A stretch of DNA of 6,678 nucleotides from Bacillota bacterium (GTDB lineage Bacteria > Bacillota > Clostridia > Clostridiales > Clostridiaceae). Below the pieces are notes generated by a model, which was not told where the DNA came from, ran no database searches, and saw only the letters and a list, made by a program, of their open reading frames with translations. Positions 6,211 through 6,678 of the stretch are shown one piece after another. The DNA is taken from assembly GCA_023417975.1 (NCBI GenBank), contig JAEZDX010000574.1:1-6678 (forward strand). The letters run 5' to 3'. A program made the position numbers and the translations under genes. How positions within the stretch are numbered: position 1 is the first letter of the stretch; every line of letters starts with the position of its first letter.

Positions 6211-6218
6211 TGTATTAT
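6189..6218 (+). promoter_or_regulatory. Predicted sigma-A promoter of the 4Fe-4S membrane protein gene
   Basis: TTGACC (6189-6194) lies in the left arm of the palindrome, and TATTAT (6213-6218), preceded directly by TG, lies 18 bases downstream. Matches are 5 of 6 for each hexamer. A leader of about 25 nt would then reach the ribosome site GAGAGG (6235-6240). A repressor bound to the palindrome would cover the -35 and most of the spacer. Confidence 0.6.
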
Positions 6219-6249
6219 ATAAATATCAATTACTGAGAGGATGAAATTT

Positions 6250-6678
6250 ATGAAAAAAATTAGACGTACCATTTTATTCTTTATGTTCTTACTACTACCA
6301 ATAACACTCAACTATTTTTCACCTTATTTAATTATCGATGGATTAATCAATAAAACTCTTGGAGCTGCATTCTTTATATGGACGGCAATGTTTCTTTCAT
6401 CCTTTATCATTGGAAGAAGCTTTTGTGCATACGTTTGTCCTTATGGTGGCCTTCAAATGATTGTAGACGGTGCTATCAACAAACCACTGAAGGAAATAGC
6501 AATGTTGAGGATAATTAAAAAAGTACTTGGTGGAATTTGGCTAATAATAATATTACTATTAATTTTTTTCAACCTCATATCTTCAAGGATAGATTTTCTT
6601 TATTTGACAGAGACCTTTGTATCGGTAGATAATATAATTAAGCTTATAGGTTATTATGTAATAGTATTGGGACTATTG
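6250..6678 (+). CDS. 4Fe-4S-binding polytopic membrane protein, N-terminal part (3' truncated)
   Basis: An open frame of 143 codons runs off the right edge. The start ATG at 6250 has GAGAGG (6235-6240) 9 bases upstream; an in-frame ATG at 6241 touches that site and is less likely. The N-terminus is basic (MKKIRR), followed by hydrophobic segments near 8-20, 37-54, 94-110 and 128-143. Between the second and third is GRSFCAYVCPYGGLQ (55-69), with Cys59, Cys63 and Pro64. This CxxxCP motif after Gly-Arg is characteristic of the membrane iron-sulfur family that includes NapH, NosR C-terminal and YccM-like proteins, in which further cysteine motifs usually follow. It probably relays electrons at the membrane, but partner and pathway are unknown because the rest lies outside the window. 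The upstream TetR-like operator suggests inducible expression. Confidence 0.85.
   Translation, partial: MKKIRRTILFFMFLLLPITLNYFSPYLIIDGLINKTLGAAFFIWTAMFLSSFIIGRSFCAYVCPYGGLQMIVDGAINKPLKEIAMLRIIKKVLGGIWLIIILLLIFFNLISSRIDFLYLTETFVSVDNIIKLIGYYVIVLGLL

Overview
The window looks like a stretch of chromosome from a low-GC, Gram-positive, motile anaerobe, most likely a member of the Clostridia. The grounds are AT-rich DNA and codon use, strong AGGAGG-type ribosome binding sites, a sigma-D/FliA-type motility promoter, an ABC exporter pair of the Firmicutes heterodimeric type, and a butanol-dehydrogenase-like iron alcohol dehydrogenase. The assignment is inference, and I cannot name a species. All supported genes are on the + strand. 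I see no rRNA, tRNA, CRISPR array, insertion sequence or phage gene.

Layout. (1) 2-2859: two translationally coupled half-transporters (TAATG overlap) that would form one heterodimeric ABC exporter. The first is cut by the left edge. The catalytic defects are distributed as in asymmetric exporters: Asp in place of the Walker B Glu in the first protein, and LSVGQ in place of LSGGQ in the second. A strong intrinsic terminator follows (2880-2914). (2) 2937-4722: motA-motB, the stator pair of the flagellar motor, also joined by a TAATG overlap. Upstream are two interleaved candidate promoters, sigma-A-like (TTGACC-N17-TGTAAT) and sigma-D-like (TAAA-N15-ACCGATTA), then a leader of about 120 nt with a 13-bp hairpin. 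A terminator-like hairpin closes the operon. (3) 4737-6005: a single-gene iron-dependent alcohol dehydrogenase of the YqhD/BdhA type with all four metal ligands, behind a structured AT-rich leader. (4) 6006-6185: a non-coding stretch holding a long imperfect inverted repeat (about 109 bp) and a second hairpin before a T-run. (5) 6186-6678: a perfect 12+1+12 palindrome resembling a TetR-family operator overlaps the predicted promoter of a truncated membrane gene with a CxxxCP iron-sulfur motif.

The modules are functionally separate (export, motility, alcohol/aldehyde redox, membrane redox), each with its own promoter or terminator signals. The coding genes belong to known families. The parts most worth a second look are non-coding: the nested motAB promoters, the repeat element after the dehydrogenase, and the operator before the last gene. 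I found no convincing evidence of a wholly new multi-gene system.
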